DNA of 30,192 nucleotides from DATGEP01 sp035310125 (lineage in GTDB: Bacteria; Chloroflexota; Ktedonobacteria; Ktedonobacterales; JADMIN01): the NCBI GenBank assembly GCA_035310125.1, contig DATGEP010000025.1:1-30192 (forward strand). Reading direction: 5' to 3'. Position 1 is the first letter of the stretch. Every line of letters starts with the position of its first letter. The notes below the pieces were generated by a model. It ran no database searches and was not told where the DNA came from. It saw only the letters and a program-made list of their open reading frames with translations. The translations under genes and the position numbers were made by a program. Positions 13,778-21,835 of the stretch are shown here, piece after piece.

Positions 13778-16567
13778 CTAGAACTGCGGTCCCATACTCA
13801 GCGGAAGGCCGACAGTGAACGGCGCATAATGCGTCGTCGGATCGGCCCCGGCGATGAACGTCAGAGAGTAGCTCCCGTTGGACAGCCCCGTCGTGCTCAG
13901 TGGTAGAACGTACATGCTTGTCCCAAGATTCGATTTGAACGGGATCGGCATGCTGAACGTTTGGACGACCTTCCCCGTGCTATCCACAATACCCGTTGCT
14001 GTGACCGGAATCGTCGCCGACGAGACGTTGACCCCGTTCGCGTCCACCAGCTCCACCAGGATAGGATAGATCGCTCCGCTATAGACGCTTCGCGCGGGGT
14101 TGTACTGCAAGCTAATGCCATACGCAACCGCGTAAGACACCACCAGCGGTGTGGAGACGTTGCCAACCTGATCAGTCGCCGTCACGGTGAATGTCTGTGT
14201 TCCCGCTGTGGCTGTGTTGATCGCGGCCCCATTCGCCACTGTGCCCACGCATGTCGCCACTCCCGATCCACCATCCTGACAGGCATAGTTTGCCGGTACC
14301 ACCGAGTTCAGCGTGTACGCAGCGCCACTCGCGGGTGTCGTCACCGTGATCGTCGGTGGTTTCTTGTCCACCATAATCGGCCCGACTGGCCCTGCCGTCG
14401 CACAATTGCCCGCCACGTCACACACTTGCTCGCTATTTGTCTGGGCCGTCGCTGTTTCCGTCCCAGCCGGTACGCTCGTTGAGAGGTAGAAGATACTCTG
14501 CAGCGGGTCCGCCAGGCCGGAGAGCCTATCGGTAGCCTGGCAGAAGATCTGTACATCCGTGGCGTGCCACTGTGTATCCGGGAAATCGCACGTAACGCTC
14601 GGCGGCGTCTTGTCAATCTGTACGGTCGCCGGACATCCTCCCGTACAACTGGACACATTGCCCCAGTCATCCGTGGCCGTGTACGTGATCTGCGTCGTCC
14701 CTTCGGCGGTAATGCCGGGTATCTGGAACACGGTGCTGGAAAAGTATTTTTGCGATGCCAGAGTCTGCGCTCCGCCTTCACTAAATGAAATGGACCGCAC
14801 CCCTACCCCGCTATCAACTGCCTGAATCTCAAACCCCACGCTGGTGTTGTACCAGCCGCCATGTGGTGTGCCGAAGAGTTGAATGCTCGTGGATGGAGGG
14901 ACATTATCGAATGGCTCCAGCACCAGCCCCGCGTTCGTGACATTCGTGTTGATCGCCGCCCCGGTCGATTCACCCTGCACCCAGATGCCCGTTCCATCGG
15001 GATCAGCCGCCGCCGCGAAGTAATCGCCCCAGCGATTCCTGTTGGTCGTATCGAGCCTTACATAGGTTGCCCCGCCGCTGGTGAGCGTCCCCTGGCCCAC
15101 GTAGCAATTCGTACAGACGTTTGCCGGCGGCATGATCACCACATTGCTTCCAGGCGCTGCCGTCGTGCTGGACTGTCCGAACACTTCCGCCACAGAACCC
15201 TGCGCATTCACCTCGATGCTGGGGTAGTAGGTATCGTTGCCGGAAAACGAGAGGACCGTGTCGTTCACTGTCGAAATGTTCCCGATATCCGACACATTCA
15301 GCTGTGTGAACAACGCGCAGGCGCCCGTGCTACACGAGGTGTTCTGTGTCAAATACAGGTTACCGTTGAGCCACACTGCCGAAAGCACTCGGGTATCGCC
15401 TGTGTCCACGCCCTGCACGTTATTCGGCTGGCGACCCGCCGGTGGTGTGCCGAAGCTACCAACGGTTTGGTCACTGTCGTCCATGCTGGGCGCGCTCTGA
15501 TTCCCTGGCGTACAGCAATTCTGGACGTTGTAAATCTGCCTGACGTGCAGCTCGTTGTCGCCACCCCCCTGACCTTCCGCATTCACCAGATATTCGCCGT
15601 TGCCCGCCGACGCGCCATGCATATGCGCCGGAGCGATGGTGAACGAATCGGAGCCGAAGTCATCGTGCAGGTCGAAGAAGCGCCAACCCGTGCAGCACGC
15701 GCCTCCCAGGAACTGAAGCTTCGTATACACATCAATGTGCGCGTACTCGAAGTTGTTGCTGCTTATGGGATGGTCGAACATATTACAGGTCAGATAAATC
15801 GCCTGCGCGTCCACTCCGAGTTGCGGATAGTCGCACCAGTAGCCCGCATCGTTGACCTCCAGCGCGAGATACGTCCACGTCCCCGCCTGAAACGCCACCT
15901 CAGTCTGTGGCGACAGCGCCAGCAGATAGCTCGACTGATCTGGGCTGTCGTTCTCCGCCGTCACCAGCACCCAGAAGCGGTCCAGGTACTCATCGTACAC
16001 GACGCGTGGATCGAAGACTCTCGCTTCCTTGGCATCCGCACCAGCGGGTGCGAAGAACGCCGACAGCGTATTCTGGAAAATTGGCGCATTAGCAGGCGGA
16101 TCCCCATTCTTGTCAAAGAACGCCACCCCCTGGTTCGTCGCCGACACCAGGTAATTAGGGCTGACCGCCAGCGCGGAATCAGGTGGTGTCGCACCCGGAG
16201 CACCCACTGTCTGGAAGCCCCCAGTCACGATGCCGCCGCCATTGAATCGCGGCGCGCTGGAGCTGTGTGGTGCTGTTTGCTGCAGCAGTCTCATCGCGGG
16301 CGCGGTCGTCGGGCGCCCAACGGCACCCGCGCCCGGCCCACGTTTTGTACCCGGTGCGTTCGTTCGTGTGGCCAGAGGTCCGCTCTTGCCCAACCGAGCG
16401 CGGACGACGTGCGCCTTCTGCATAAGTGCCATGCTCTTCCCGTCGTGCGCTCGCGTGGCCGCGGGACTCGCTGTCGCGGTGGCCGCGCTCGTGCCCCAAA
16501 GGGAGAGCAGCAGCACACATCCAGAGACAACAAGAGAGATGCGCTGTGGAAGCCGTTTGGGCCACAT
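13778..16567 (-). CDS. Large secreted propeller and Ig-like repeat protein
   Basis: A 929-residue exported protein. Residues 1-35 are a signal peptide (basic start, LVVSGCVLLLSLWGTSA, then an Ala/Thr region). After a basic linker, about residues 105-560 are rich in Trp, Tyr and Gly strands (PDSALAVSPNYLVSATNQGVAFF, VFDPRVVYDEYLDRFWVLVT) as in sialidase-like beta-propellers. Then come three Ig-like units beginning NVPPSTSIQL, KTPPSVTCDFP and KKPPTITVTTP, each with the aspartate-rich DS-G-A strand pattern of chitobiase/HYR-type repeats. A last beta domain closes the chain, with no LPXTG or membrane anchor. Several Cys pairs suggest disulphides. GAGGAGGT lies five bases before the ATG. An extracellular adhesion or binding role is possible; no catalytic motif is identified. 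Confidence 0.85.
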   Translation of the reverse strand: MWPKRLPQRISLVVSGCVLLLSLWGTSAATATASPAATRAHDGKSMALMQKAHVVRARLGKSGPLATRTNAPGTKRGPGAGAVGRPTTAPAMRLLQQTAPHSSSAPRFNGGGIVTGGFQTVGAPGATPPDSALAVSPNYLVSATNQGVAFFDKNGDPPANAPIFQNTLSAFFAPAGADAKEARVFDPRVVYDEYLDRFWVLVTAENDSPDQSSYLLALSPQTEVAFQAGTWTYLALEVNDAGYWCDYPQLGVDAQAIYLTCNMFDHPISSNNFEYAHIDVYTKLQFLGGACCTGWRFFDLHDDFGSDSFTIAPAHMHGASAGNGEYLVNAEGQGGGDNELHVRQIYNVQNCCTPGNQSAPSMDDSDQTVGSFGTPPAGRQPNNVQGVDTGDTRVLSAVWLNGNLYLTQNTSCSTGACALFTQLNVSDIGNISTVNDTVLSFSGNDTYYPSIEVNAQGSVAEVFGQSSTTAAPGSNVVIMPPANVCTNCYVGQGTLTSGGATYVRLDTTNRNRWGDYFAAAADPDGTGIWVQGESTGAAINTNVTNAGLVLEPFDNVPPSTSIQLFGTPHGGWYNTSVGFEIQAVDSGVGVRSISFSEGGAQTLASQKYFSSTVFQIPGITAEGTTQITYTATDDWGNVSSCTGGCPATVQIDKTPPSVTCDFPDTQWHATDVQIFCQATDRLSGLADPLQSIFYLSTSVPAGTETATAQTNSEQVCDVAGNCATAGPVGPIMVDKKPPTITVTTPASGAAYTLNSVVPANYACQDGGSGVATCVGTVANGAAINTATAGTQTFTVTATDQVGNVSTPLVVSYAVAYGISLQYNPARSVYSGAIYPILVELVDANGVNVSSATIPVTATGIVDSTGKVVQTFSMPIPFKSNLGTSMYVLPLSTTGLSNGSYSLTFIAGADPTTHYAPFTVGLPLSMGPQF

Positions 16568-16711
16568 AGCCTACCTCCTCATCTTCCACGTCAACCTCAC
16601 GTGACTCCCGTTTGCCAATCAGTGTACCGTCTCCTTTGCCCAGGCTCTATAAAAAACTCACATCTTTATTCACATAATCCCAAAAGAAACGCGCGCGACG
16701 CCTCCGCACGC

Positions 16712-16717
16712 TATAAT
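16712..16717 (+). promoter_or_regulatory. -10 element for the methyltransferase gene
   Basis: A perfect TATAAT lies 30 bases before the GTG start at 16742. No good -35 is seen at 16-18 bases upstream. This is the AT-richest part of the spacer between two divergent genes, as expected for a promoter. Confidence 0.45.
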
Positions 16718-16741
16718 TCGAGAGAAAGAGAGGCAACCAGC

Positions 16742-17446
16742 GTGTCCACCACATCCCATGATGACCTGCTCCAGCAGCAGATCGCCTATTATCGCGCCCG
16801 CGCTGGCGAGTACGACGAATGGTTCCTGCGTCAGGGGCGCTACGATCATGGCTCCGAGTTGAATCACCGCTGGTTCGACGAAATCACCGCCGCCGTCCGC
16901 GCGCTCGATGCGTTCCATCCCGCTGGCGACGTGCTGGAGCTCGCCGCTGGCACCGGCCTCTGGACTCAGCACCTCGTTCGCGACGCCGCGAGCGTCACCT
17001 GTGTGGATAGCTCCCCCGAAGCGCTGGCCATCAATCGCGCCAGACTCGCTGGCGCCAGCGTCCGTTACCTTCAGGCCGATCTCTTCTCCTGGCGGCCTGA
17101 CCGTCGCTACGACGCCATCTTCTTCAGCTTCTGGCTCTCGCACGTGCCCGCGGAGCGTTTCGAGTCATTCTGGCAGCTCGTTCGTGCGGCCCTCGCACCC
17201 TCTGGTCGCGTCTTCTTCGTGGATGCCCTCTACGAGACCACCAGCACCGCCCGTAACCATACGCTCGAAGGCGCGGACTCCACCACAGCGACTCGCCGCC
17301 TCAACGATGGCCGCGAGTATCGCATCGTCAAGGTTTTCCACGACCCCACAACGCTCCAGCAACGACTGAACGATCTTGCCTGGGAAGTCAGCGTGACACC
17401 GACGGGCCGCTACTTTTACGTCGGGCAGGGCGCCCCGCGCGTGTAG
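16742..17446 (+). CDS. SAM-dependent methyltransferase, class I
   Basis: A 234-residue Rossmann-fold methyltransferase. Motif I is VLELAAGTGLWTQHL (about 64-78), the acidic residue closing the second strand is Asp89 in VTCVDSSPEAL, motif III LQADLFSW has Asp113, and YDAIFFSFWLSHVP plus LAPSGRVFFVDA are motifs IV and post-I. The N-terminal QQIAYYRARAGEYDEWF is the helix that caps the SAM site in small-molecule enzymes. The GTG start has GAGAGG eight bases upstream and a TATAAT 30 bases upstream. The frame stays open for about 1.9 kb upstream across the antisense strand of the neighbouring gene, but the protein similarity begins here. The acceptor is unknown; a small molecule is most likely. 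Confidence 0.87.
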   Translation: MSTTSHDDLLQQQIAYYRARAGEYDEWFLRQGRYDHGSELNHRWFDEITAAVRALDAFHPAGDVLELAAGTGLWTQHLVRDAASVTCVDSSPEALAINRARLAGASVRYLQADLFSWRPDRRYDAIFFSFWLSHVPAERFESFWQLVRAALAPSGRVFFVDALYETTSTARNHTLEGADSTTATRRLNDGREYRIVKVFHDPTTLQQRLNDLAWEVSVTPTGRYFYVGQGAPRV

Positions 17447-17605
17447 CAGGCGCTCACACGAGATGCCGTCGGCGCGATACCCATACGTCACGGGACTCTG
17501 CCCAGATGCGAGCGAACCTGGCAGAATGGGGACAGCCTGGCCGCGACCCACTTTGGACCGGGGTGGGCACAGACCGTATCCGCCGCGTTGGAAAGGTGAC
17601 GCCGC

Positions 17606-18868
17606 ATGTCCCTCATCTCCGCTCCCCCGCTAGAAGCAGCCTCCCCGGCGGCATTCGCGCGTGACCGGCGCGGGCTGCGCCGGCTGTGGCCGGAGAGCGG
17701 TGCCATCAGTCCCATTCCCGCCCTGGATGGCCTGCGCGCGGTAGCCGTCCTGCTGACAATTGCCTACCACGCCTGGACCAGCATTCCCAGCGCGCCGATT
17801 GGCGTGACCGCCTACCGCTATCCCATCAATTATGGCCGCACCGGCGTCCACCTCTTCTTCGTCCTGAGCGGCTTTCTACTCTTTCTTCCCTACGCGCGCT
17901 GGCTGTTTGGCTTGCAAGCGCGCCCATCCGCGCGCCTCTTCTACCGCCGTCGTGCGCTGCGTGTTGGCCCCGCGTACTGGGCGTGTCTCGCGATCCTCAC
18001 CATCACCGGCCCGCTCACTGCGTTCGCGCTGCTGGATAGCGCGCTGCACGCCCTATTTCTCTCCAATATCAGCGCCCAGACGGTGGGCGAGATCAACTCA
18101 GTCTTCTGGACAATGGCCGTCGAAGTGCAATTTTACGTCATGTTGCCGCTGCTTGGCTGGCTGGCCGCGCGGCTCGCTCGCCTGCTCACCCCCATCGGCG
18201 CCGGGCTTACCCTGTTCATCACCCTGCTCGCCACATCCATCGGAGCGGAGGCGCTCGTCCGCATCGAATGGGTGCGGCAGCTTCCTTTTTATACCTTCCT
18301 GCTCGGTGATGCCAGCCTATCGTACTGGATCGCCATTTTCGGCTGTGGCATCGCCTGCGCCATCATGTACACCTACCTCCGGCAGGTCCGCCCGTTCTCC
18401 ACACGTGCCGCGCCCGCACTGCGCGCGGTGGCGGGCGTGCTGGGTATTGCTGGCGTGTGTCTCGCGCTGAGCGTCACGTTTCTGCCGCGCCTGCACGCGC
18501 TCCCGCTGAAGAACGAAACGTTCGGCGTCGCGTACGGCCTGCTGCTCTTCGGCGTGCTATTTGGACCCGCTCCGCTCCGCGTCCCCTTCAGCGCGCGTGT
18601 CATGCGCTTCGTCGGCCTCATCTCCTACAGCGTCTACCTCTGGCACACGGTCATTCTCGGCCTGATCGAGCCGCATCTCACATCAGTCGCGAGCTTTCCC
18701 GCCCACATCGCCATCGGCGCGGCGCTCGACCTCCTGCTCACCCTCCCCGTCGCCTACGTCTCCTATCAGCTCACGGAGCGCCCCTTCCTCAAGGCGCGCC
18801 AGCGCAGCCACGACCGTCCAGCCGCGCCGCCCCAGCAGTCAGTTCCCGTTTCGCTCATAGCGCAATGA
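17606..18868 (+). CDS. Acyltransferase 3 family membrane protein (OafA/YrhL type)
   Basis: A 420-residue membrane protein with about ten helices. The family signature at the start of the first helix is present: IPALDGLRAVAVLLTIAYHAW, with the probable catalytic His at about residue 55, followed by GRTGVHLFFVLSGFLLFLPYARW and the FYRRRALRVGPAYW arginine-rich loop. It would O-acylate a cell-surface sugar or other envelope polymer, using acyl groups moved across the membrane. There is no C-terminal SGNH domain. GGAAAGG lies about nine bases upstream of the ATG. It follows the methyltransferase on the same strand with a 159-base gap in which I see no element. Confidence 0.9.
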   Translation: MSLISAPPLEAASPAAFARDRRGLRRLWPESGAISPIPALDGLRAVAVLLTIAYHAWTSIPSAPIGVTAYRYPINYGRTGVHLFFVLSGFLLFLPYARWLFGLQARPSARLFYRRRALRVGPAYWACLAILTITGPLTAFALLDSALHALFLSNISAQTVGEINSVFWTMAVEVQFYVMLPLLGWLAARLARLLTPIGAGLTLFITLLATSIGAEALVRIEWVRQLPFYTFLLGDASLSYWIAIFGCGIACAIMYTYLRQVRPFSTRAAPALRAVAGVLGIAGVCLALSVTFLPRLHALPLKNETFGVAYGLLLFGVLFGPAPLRVPFSARVMRFVGLISYSVYLWHTVILGLIEPHLTSVASFPAHIAIGAALDLLLTLPVAYVSYQLTERPFLKARQRSHDRPAAPPQQSVPVSLIAQ

Positions 18869-19426
18869 TGCGGCGTTAGGGGTTGACGGTGCGGTATTGG
18901 AATCTGGAGTGGCCCTCAAGTCTACCCAGTACCAGTGCCGCTCGCTCTGTCGGCTAGATGCGCAGCCGCGCCTGCCGCCACACATTCATCGTTTCATTCC
19001 CGGCCCCACCGGGGGATTGTTGAGGTATTTGCTTACCCAGTCGCGCTCACGACCGCTCCTGGCTGGTCCCGCACGTATCTGGCCGCACCTGACCGTAGCC
19101 GGACCACCCCGCCACATGCTACGCTGCCACAGGAGCGAAATCCCGCTGGCTCTTCACACCGCGTGATACTACACAGTCGGTTTGGGCGCTGGCAAACATC
19201 TGCGGGCTTCAGCTCGCATTCTGTCTCGTGCGCGGGCCATTGATGGCCGCGAGCGTCCACCGGAACCGGGTACCACCGATACACACAAATAGAGGCAGCG
19301 CACCTTTACAACCAAATTCTACCCGTGCGTTAGCCGCCTTGTCGGCATCGCGACATCACGGCATACCGCGCTGGTCTGGAGATGTATCCACGCCACTGTC
19401 TCGGTCACTCCACGCGCAAAATCCAA

Positions 19427-19749
19427 ATTCCGGCAGAATCGGCAACCGTTTGTCATAACATTTCGGTGGGATTGCAGCTGCATGCAATAGGCTTCAGCCC
19501 GCATCCTGCCCGTGGGCCGGCCCATCAGAGCCGCGTGGCCCACCCAGGATGTGGCAACCGATTCTCAGATTCCGGCAGAATCGGCAACCATTTGTCATAA
19601 CATTCCGGCAGAATCGGCAACCATTTGTCAGATTCCGGCAGAATCGGCAACCGTCTCGCTGGAACATGTTGCCAGCCGAGAACGCGCATTCCGGCAGAAT
19701 CGGCAACCGCCGGTGACCGAATACTCAAATTCCGGCAGAATCGGCAACC
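19427..19749. repeat. Six identical 21-base repeats at irregular spacing
   Basis: The core begins ATTCCGGCAGAATCGGCAAC and ends with one further C. Exact copies start at 19427, 19569, 19602, 19632, 19688 and 19729, all in the same orientation. Start-to-start distances are 142, 33, 30, 56 and 41 bases. The first three copies extend into RTTTGTCA, two of them into RTTTGTCATAACATT. The bases before the core are also similar (CAAATT, CAGATT). Spacer lengths (9 to 121 bases) are too uneven for CRISPR. Copies 2 to 4 form a compact cluster of 30-33 base units, suggesting slippage or local duplication. Confidence 0.85.
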
Positions 19750-19753
19750 GTAA

Positions 19754-19792
19754 CCTCCCCTCTTCCCGTGGGAGAGGGGGCAGGGGGAGAGG
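19754..19792 (-). terminator. GC hairpin just after the oligoendopeptidase gene
   Basis: On the minus strand a CCCCTCTCC run pairs with GGAAGAGGGG across a short loop, beginning about four bases past the stop codon. A second, overlapping C-rich run lies in front of it. There is no T-run. It may end the oligoendopeptidase transcript, or be one more dispersed hairpin repeat. Confidence 0.35.
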
Positions 19793-19795
19793 TTC

Positions 19796-21592
19796 CTACA
19801 CCAGCTCCTCGAACCTGGCAATATCCGCCCGCACGATATCCAGGCTGGCGCGCCAGAACTCCGGCGTGCGCAGATCAATGTCGAAGCGCCCCGCCAGCGT
19901 CGCGGCGTCCGCCAGGCCGGTGGATGAGAGCAAATCATCGTAGCTCGTCTTGAAGCCCTCGGCATCCTTCTGGTAGCGAGCATAGAGGCCCAGCCCGAAG
20001 AGCAGCCCAAACATATACGGAAAGTTGTAGAACGACCGCCCCGCGCTGTAGTAATGCGACTTCACCGCCCACATGTAGGGATGGAGCGCCGCCTCGTCCA
20101 GCCCGTCGCCGTAGACATCGCGCTGCGTCTGCACCATCAGCGTGTTCAGCTCGTCAATCGAAAGCTCCCGCTGGCGCCGCCGCTCAAAGACGCCACTCTC
20201 GAAGAGGAACCGGCTCGTGATGTCCACCACCACCTGACAGACGTTTTGCAGCGAGGCTTCCAGAATCTCGATCTGGCCCCGCGCGTCGGCTCGCTCAAGC
20301 GCCGCCGAGCGCACAATCGTCTCGCAGAAAATGCTGGCCGTCTCCGCCAGTGTCATCGGCGTGCTCTTTTGCAGCATCGTGCGCGGCGCCAGACACATAT
20401 TGTGGTAGCCATGCCCCAGCTCATGCGCCAGCGTGCTCATGCCCGGATACCCCGGCTTGAAATTGGAGAGCACCCGCGACTCATCGCCCCGCAGCGACAT
20501 GCAGAACGCGCCGTCCACCTTGCCGGGGCGCGGCTCCGCATCAATCCACCGCTCGCGGAAGGCCCGCGCCGCGAAGTCGCTCATTCGCGGTGAGAACACG
20601 CCAAATTGCTCGATCACAAATGCTCGTGCCTCGTCGAAGGTCCACCCCTTGCCGCTGCCACCAACCGGCGCGAAGAGGTCGTACCATGCCAGACGCTCGA
20701 CACCGAGCGCCCGCGCCTTCGCCCGAAGGTAACGGCGAAAGTCCGGGAAGGACTCGCGCGCGGCGGTCATCATCGCGTCGAGGGTCTGCCGGTCAATGTT
20801 GGCGTCGAAGATCGCTTCATCCAGCGGCGACTCCCAGCCGCGCCGCCGCGCGAGGACATTGCCCTGCCCCTTGATGCTGTTGAGTGCCGCCGCCAGTGGC
20901 GCCGCCGCCCGCGCCCAGCCCGCCAGCTCCGCCTCGTAGCCGCGCCGCCGCATATCGCGGTCGGGATCGTACGCGAGATTACGCACCGCGCTCATAGTCA
21001 GCTCGCGCGTGCCATCGGGCAGCTCGACGGGAACGGCAAGCTGTGAGGTCAGGTCGCTGTGTAGCCGCCCCCAGGCCGAACCGCCGGTCAGGTTCAGCTC
21101 CGTCGCCAGCGCCTCTTCCGCCGGGGACATCAGATGCGCCGCCTGCATCTTCGCCTTCCGCAGCAGCCACTCATGCTCCCGTGCCGCGTGCGAGCGATCG
21201 AGCAGCGCATCCACATCCAGCGAGCCGACCCAGGCGATGAACCGCGTGCCAAGCTGTGCCAGCTTGACCGATTGCAGGCGAAGCTCGCTCTGCCGTGCCT
21301 GCGCCACGTCGTCGCGCGAATTGGTCGAGACAAACGCCGCGATGTAGGCGCCCAGCGTCCGCACCTCATCCAGCACGGCGTTATAGCGCGTGATGACACG
21401 CTCCACCGCGCGCACCGTCGCGTCATCCAGCGGGGCCGGCTCCCGCGCGGCAATATGCTCCTCGTCAAAGAGCGCCGCCAGGCCATCTATCGCAGCAACC
21501 GCCGACGCGAAGCCCGCCGCGAACTCTGGCGACTCCAGGCTGGGGAACACTCCCGACAAATCCCACCGGGGCAGCGCAGCCGCTGAGCTCAT
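19796..21592 (-). CDS. pepF: Oligoendopeptidase F (M3 family metallopeptidase)
   Basis: A 598-residue cytoplasmic zinc peptidase of the usual PepF length (about 600). The zinc motif HELGH is at residues 390-394 (STLAHELGHGYHN), and the third ligand Glu lies in MTLAETASIFCET, about 28 residues on. The N-terminal WDLSGVFPSLESPEF and C-terminal YSAGRSFYNFPYMFGLLFGLGLYARY also match the family. It would cut short peptides of about 7-17 residues. AAGGAG sits nine bases before the ATG at 21592 and only three before the ATG at 21598, so the second start is favoured; longer in-frame starts to 21682 have no site. It is transcribed alone, convergent with the acyltransferase gene. Confidence 0.93.
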   Translation of the reverse strand: MSSAAALPRWDLSGVFPSLESPEFAAGFASAVAAIDGLAALFDEEHIAAREPAPLDDATVRAVERVITRYNAVLDEVRTLGAYIAAFVSTNSRDDVAQARQSELRLQSVKLAQLGTRFIAWVGSLDVDALLDRSHAAREHEWLLRKAKMQAAHLMSPAEEALATELNLTGGSAWGRLHSDLTSQLAVPVELPDGTRELTMSAVRNLAYDPDRDMRRRGYEAELAGWARAAAPLAAALNSIKGQGNVLARRRGWESPLDEAIFDANIDRQTLDAMMTAARESFPDFRRYLRAKARALGVERLAWYDLFAPVGGSGKGWTFDEARAFVIEQFGVFSPRMSDFAARAFRERWIDAEPRPGKVDGAFCMSLRGDESRVLSNFKPGYPGMSTLAHELGHGYHNMCLAPRTMLQKSTPMTLAETASIFCETIVRSAALERADARGQIEILEASLQNVCQVVVDITSRFLFESGVFERRRQRELSIDELNTLMVQTQRDVYGDGLDEAALHPYMWAVKSHYYSAGRSFYNFPYMFGLLFGLGLYARYQKDAEGFKTSYDDLLSSTGLADAATLAGRFDIDLRTPEFWRASLDIVRADIARFEELV

Positions 21593-21651
21593 GCTCATTC
21601 TCTCCTTCTCATGTCCATCGTGTCGTCGCACCGTTCGCATTCTACCGCACC

Positions 21652-21699
21652 GAGGAGAGACGGAGAAACCACAGAGAGCCACAGAGAGGAGAGACGGAG
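21652..21699. repeat. ACAGAGA-type repeat remnant
   Basis: GAGGAGAGACGGAG occurs at 21652-21665 and again at 21686-21699. Between them CCACAGAGAG is present twice in tandem (21669-21678, 21679-21688). This resembles the family of intergenic CACAGAG-rich repeats seen in many unrelated bacterial genomes. About 30 bases further on is CATTCGTGACCTTCGTGTGCTC, often found with that family. It lies in the divergent spacer upstream of the oligoendopeptidase. Confidence 0.5.
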
Positions 21700-21835
21700 C
21701 AGTCTGGCACGAGCTGCTGAGGACATTCGTGACCTTCGTGTGCTCCGTCGTTCAACCTCATCCTCTCTCGTACAAACGGGCCGGAAAATTGACCGCTATC
21801 CAGACTCCCACGTAGAATAGGGCGCCAGAGGGCCT

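Larger units (their letters stand above)
18869..19795. other. 927-base non-coding region between convergent genes
   Basis: No convincing gene on either strand: the frames here show no recognisable protein and no ribosome sites. It lies between the 3' ends of the acyltransferase and the oligoendopeptidase. It holds the 21-base core repeat family (19427-19749), a GGCCAT-TG-ATGGCC hairpin (19235-19248), the palindrome GGGCCGGCCC near 19515-19524, and two diverged copies of a longer block starting GGCTTCAGC (19205 and 19490). A CCGATTCT/AGAATCGG stem (19558-19584) is formed partly by a core repeat. It looks like a site where repeated elements have collected. Confidence 0.7.

Noticed and set aside
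14861..16741. Long open frame on the plus strand running into the methyltransferase gene
   Set aside because: It is antisense to the 929-residue secreted protein gene, has His/Arg/Val-rich composition without any domain, and only the part from 16742 encodes a known fold with its own ribosome site and -10 element.
16742..17446. Methyltransferase as the missing Hen1 partner of the Pnkp-like enzyme
   Set aside because: Its motifs are those of a small-molecule class I enzyme; the Hen1 metal-binding ExxE/HxxxH set is absent, and the genes are 3 kb apart on separate transcripts.
19494..19706. Small minus-strand protein with repeated GCRFCRN units, suggestive of zinc knuckles
   Set aside because: The pattern is a direct translation of the 21-base repeat; the copies fall into different frames, and no ribosome site or conserved start is present.
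19427..19749. CRISPR array
   Set aside because: Spacers range from 9 to 121 bases, two of the copies overlap longer shared flanks, and there are no cas genes in the window.
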